From the NCBI GenBank assembly GCA_018334855.1, contig JAGXLE010000103.1, forward strand, positions 1 to 5,760: 5,760 bases of DNA, written 5' to 3'. Numbering within the stretch: the first letter of the stretch is position 1; each line of letters begins with the position of its first letter. This stretch comes from Desulfobacterales bacterium (lineage in GTDB: Bacteria > Desulfobacterota > Desulfobacteria > Desulfobacterales > Desulfosalsimonadaceae). The notes beneath the pieces were generated by a model that was given only the letters and a program-made list of their open reading frames with translations, was not told the DNA's origin and searched no databases. Below are positions 5,658-5,760 of the stretch, piece after piece. The translations under genes were made by a program, and so were the position numbers.

Positions 5658-5760
5658 TTATTCCACACCCGACAAAGCCTCCATGAAATCCCGTGGCTCT
5701 ATCATACCGACAATACGTTCTGCATTCTTTCCCCTGGAATTAATCAGAATGATCGTGGGT
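5658..5760 (-). CDS. C-terminal end of a thioredoxin-fold protein (partial)
   Basis: This minus-strand frame enters from beyond the window's right edge and ends at TAA (5658-5660), giving 33 visible residues. They begin PTIILINSRGKN, continue AERIVGMIEPRDF and end LSGVE. The proline followed by a hydrophobic strand, then G-K, then R-I-V-G and a final amphipathic helix is the usual C-terminal third of a thioredoxin fold, as in DsbD C-terminal domains and related exported thioredoxins. The CxxC site and any membrane domain lie outside the window, so the exact family is open. It reads in the same direction as the WCGYC protein at 5022-5510, so the two may form one envelope redox operon, although the heptamer hairpin lies between them. 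Confidence 0.6.
   Translation of the reverse strand, partial: PTIILINSRGKNAERIVGMIEPRDFMEALSGVE

Noticed and set aside
5566..5660. Possible CRISPR array
   Set aside because: The repeats are 7-bp units in direct tandem with no spacers, and they occur in inverted arms, which is not CRISPR architecture.

Overview
The window looks like chromosomal DNA of a strictly or facultatively anaerobic Gram-negative bacterium. The protein style (a long NrdG, NrdD with a GYxRPV-type glycyl radical loop, ChaN-like lipoprotein, thioredoxin-fold exported proteins) and the palindromic intergenic repeats suggest a sulfate-reducer-like Desulfobacterota member. That placement is an inference from style, not from a marker gene. 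Almost everything is transcribed on the minus strand; the exception is one small membrane-protein gene.

Layout from left to right. Positions 1-176 hold no gene but contain a roughly 100-bp imperfect palindrome (15-114). Next come nrdG (177-872) and nrdD (892-2985), a two-gene minus-strand operon for oxygen-free deoxyribonucleotide synthesis: NrdD reduces ribonucleoside triphosphates and NrdG installs its glycyl radical. The 140-bp gap before nrdD (2986-3125) is the best regulatory region in the window. It carries a good sigma70-type promoter (TTGACA, 16 bp, TATAAA on the minus strand) and two NrdR-box-like palindromes. One box fills the -35/-10 spacer and the other lies just upstream of -35, a layout expected for repression by NrdR.

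Upstream of that, also on the minus strand, is a ChaN-family (haem-binding, PF04187-type) lipoprotein gene (3126-4121). Its longest reading frame begins exactly back-to-back with a plus-strand gene for a small two-helix membrane protein (4122-4382), sharing the hexamer CATATG. The small gene converges with a CoA-pyrophosphatase-like Nudix hydrolase (4397-4963, minus), with 14 bp between their stop codons. Upstream of the Nudix gene are a signal-anchored thioredoxin-like protein with a WCGYC active site (5022-5510, minus) and, at the window edge, the C-terminal 33 codons of a second thioredoxin-fold protein (5658-5760, minus). These two are separated by a striking 87-nt hairpin built from inverted arrays of CCTTGNN heptamers (5565-5651).

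Functionally this is an ordinary housekeeping neighbourhood: anaerobic dNTP synthesis, envelope redox chemistry, haem or metal handling and nucleotide clean-up. I see no defence system, mobile element, CRISPR array or RNA gene. The items most worth a second look are the NrdR operator/promoter arrangement, the two intergenic palindromic elements, and the uncharacterised two-helix protein.
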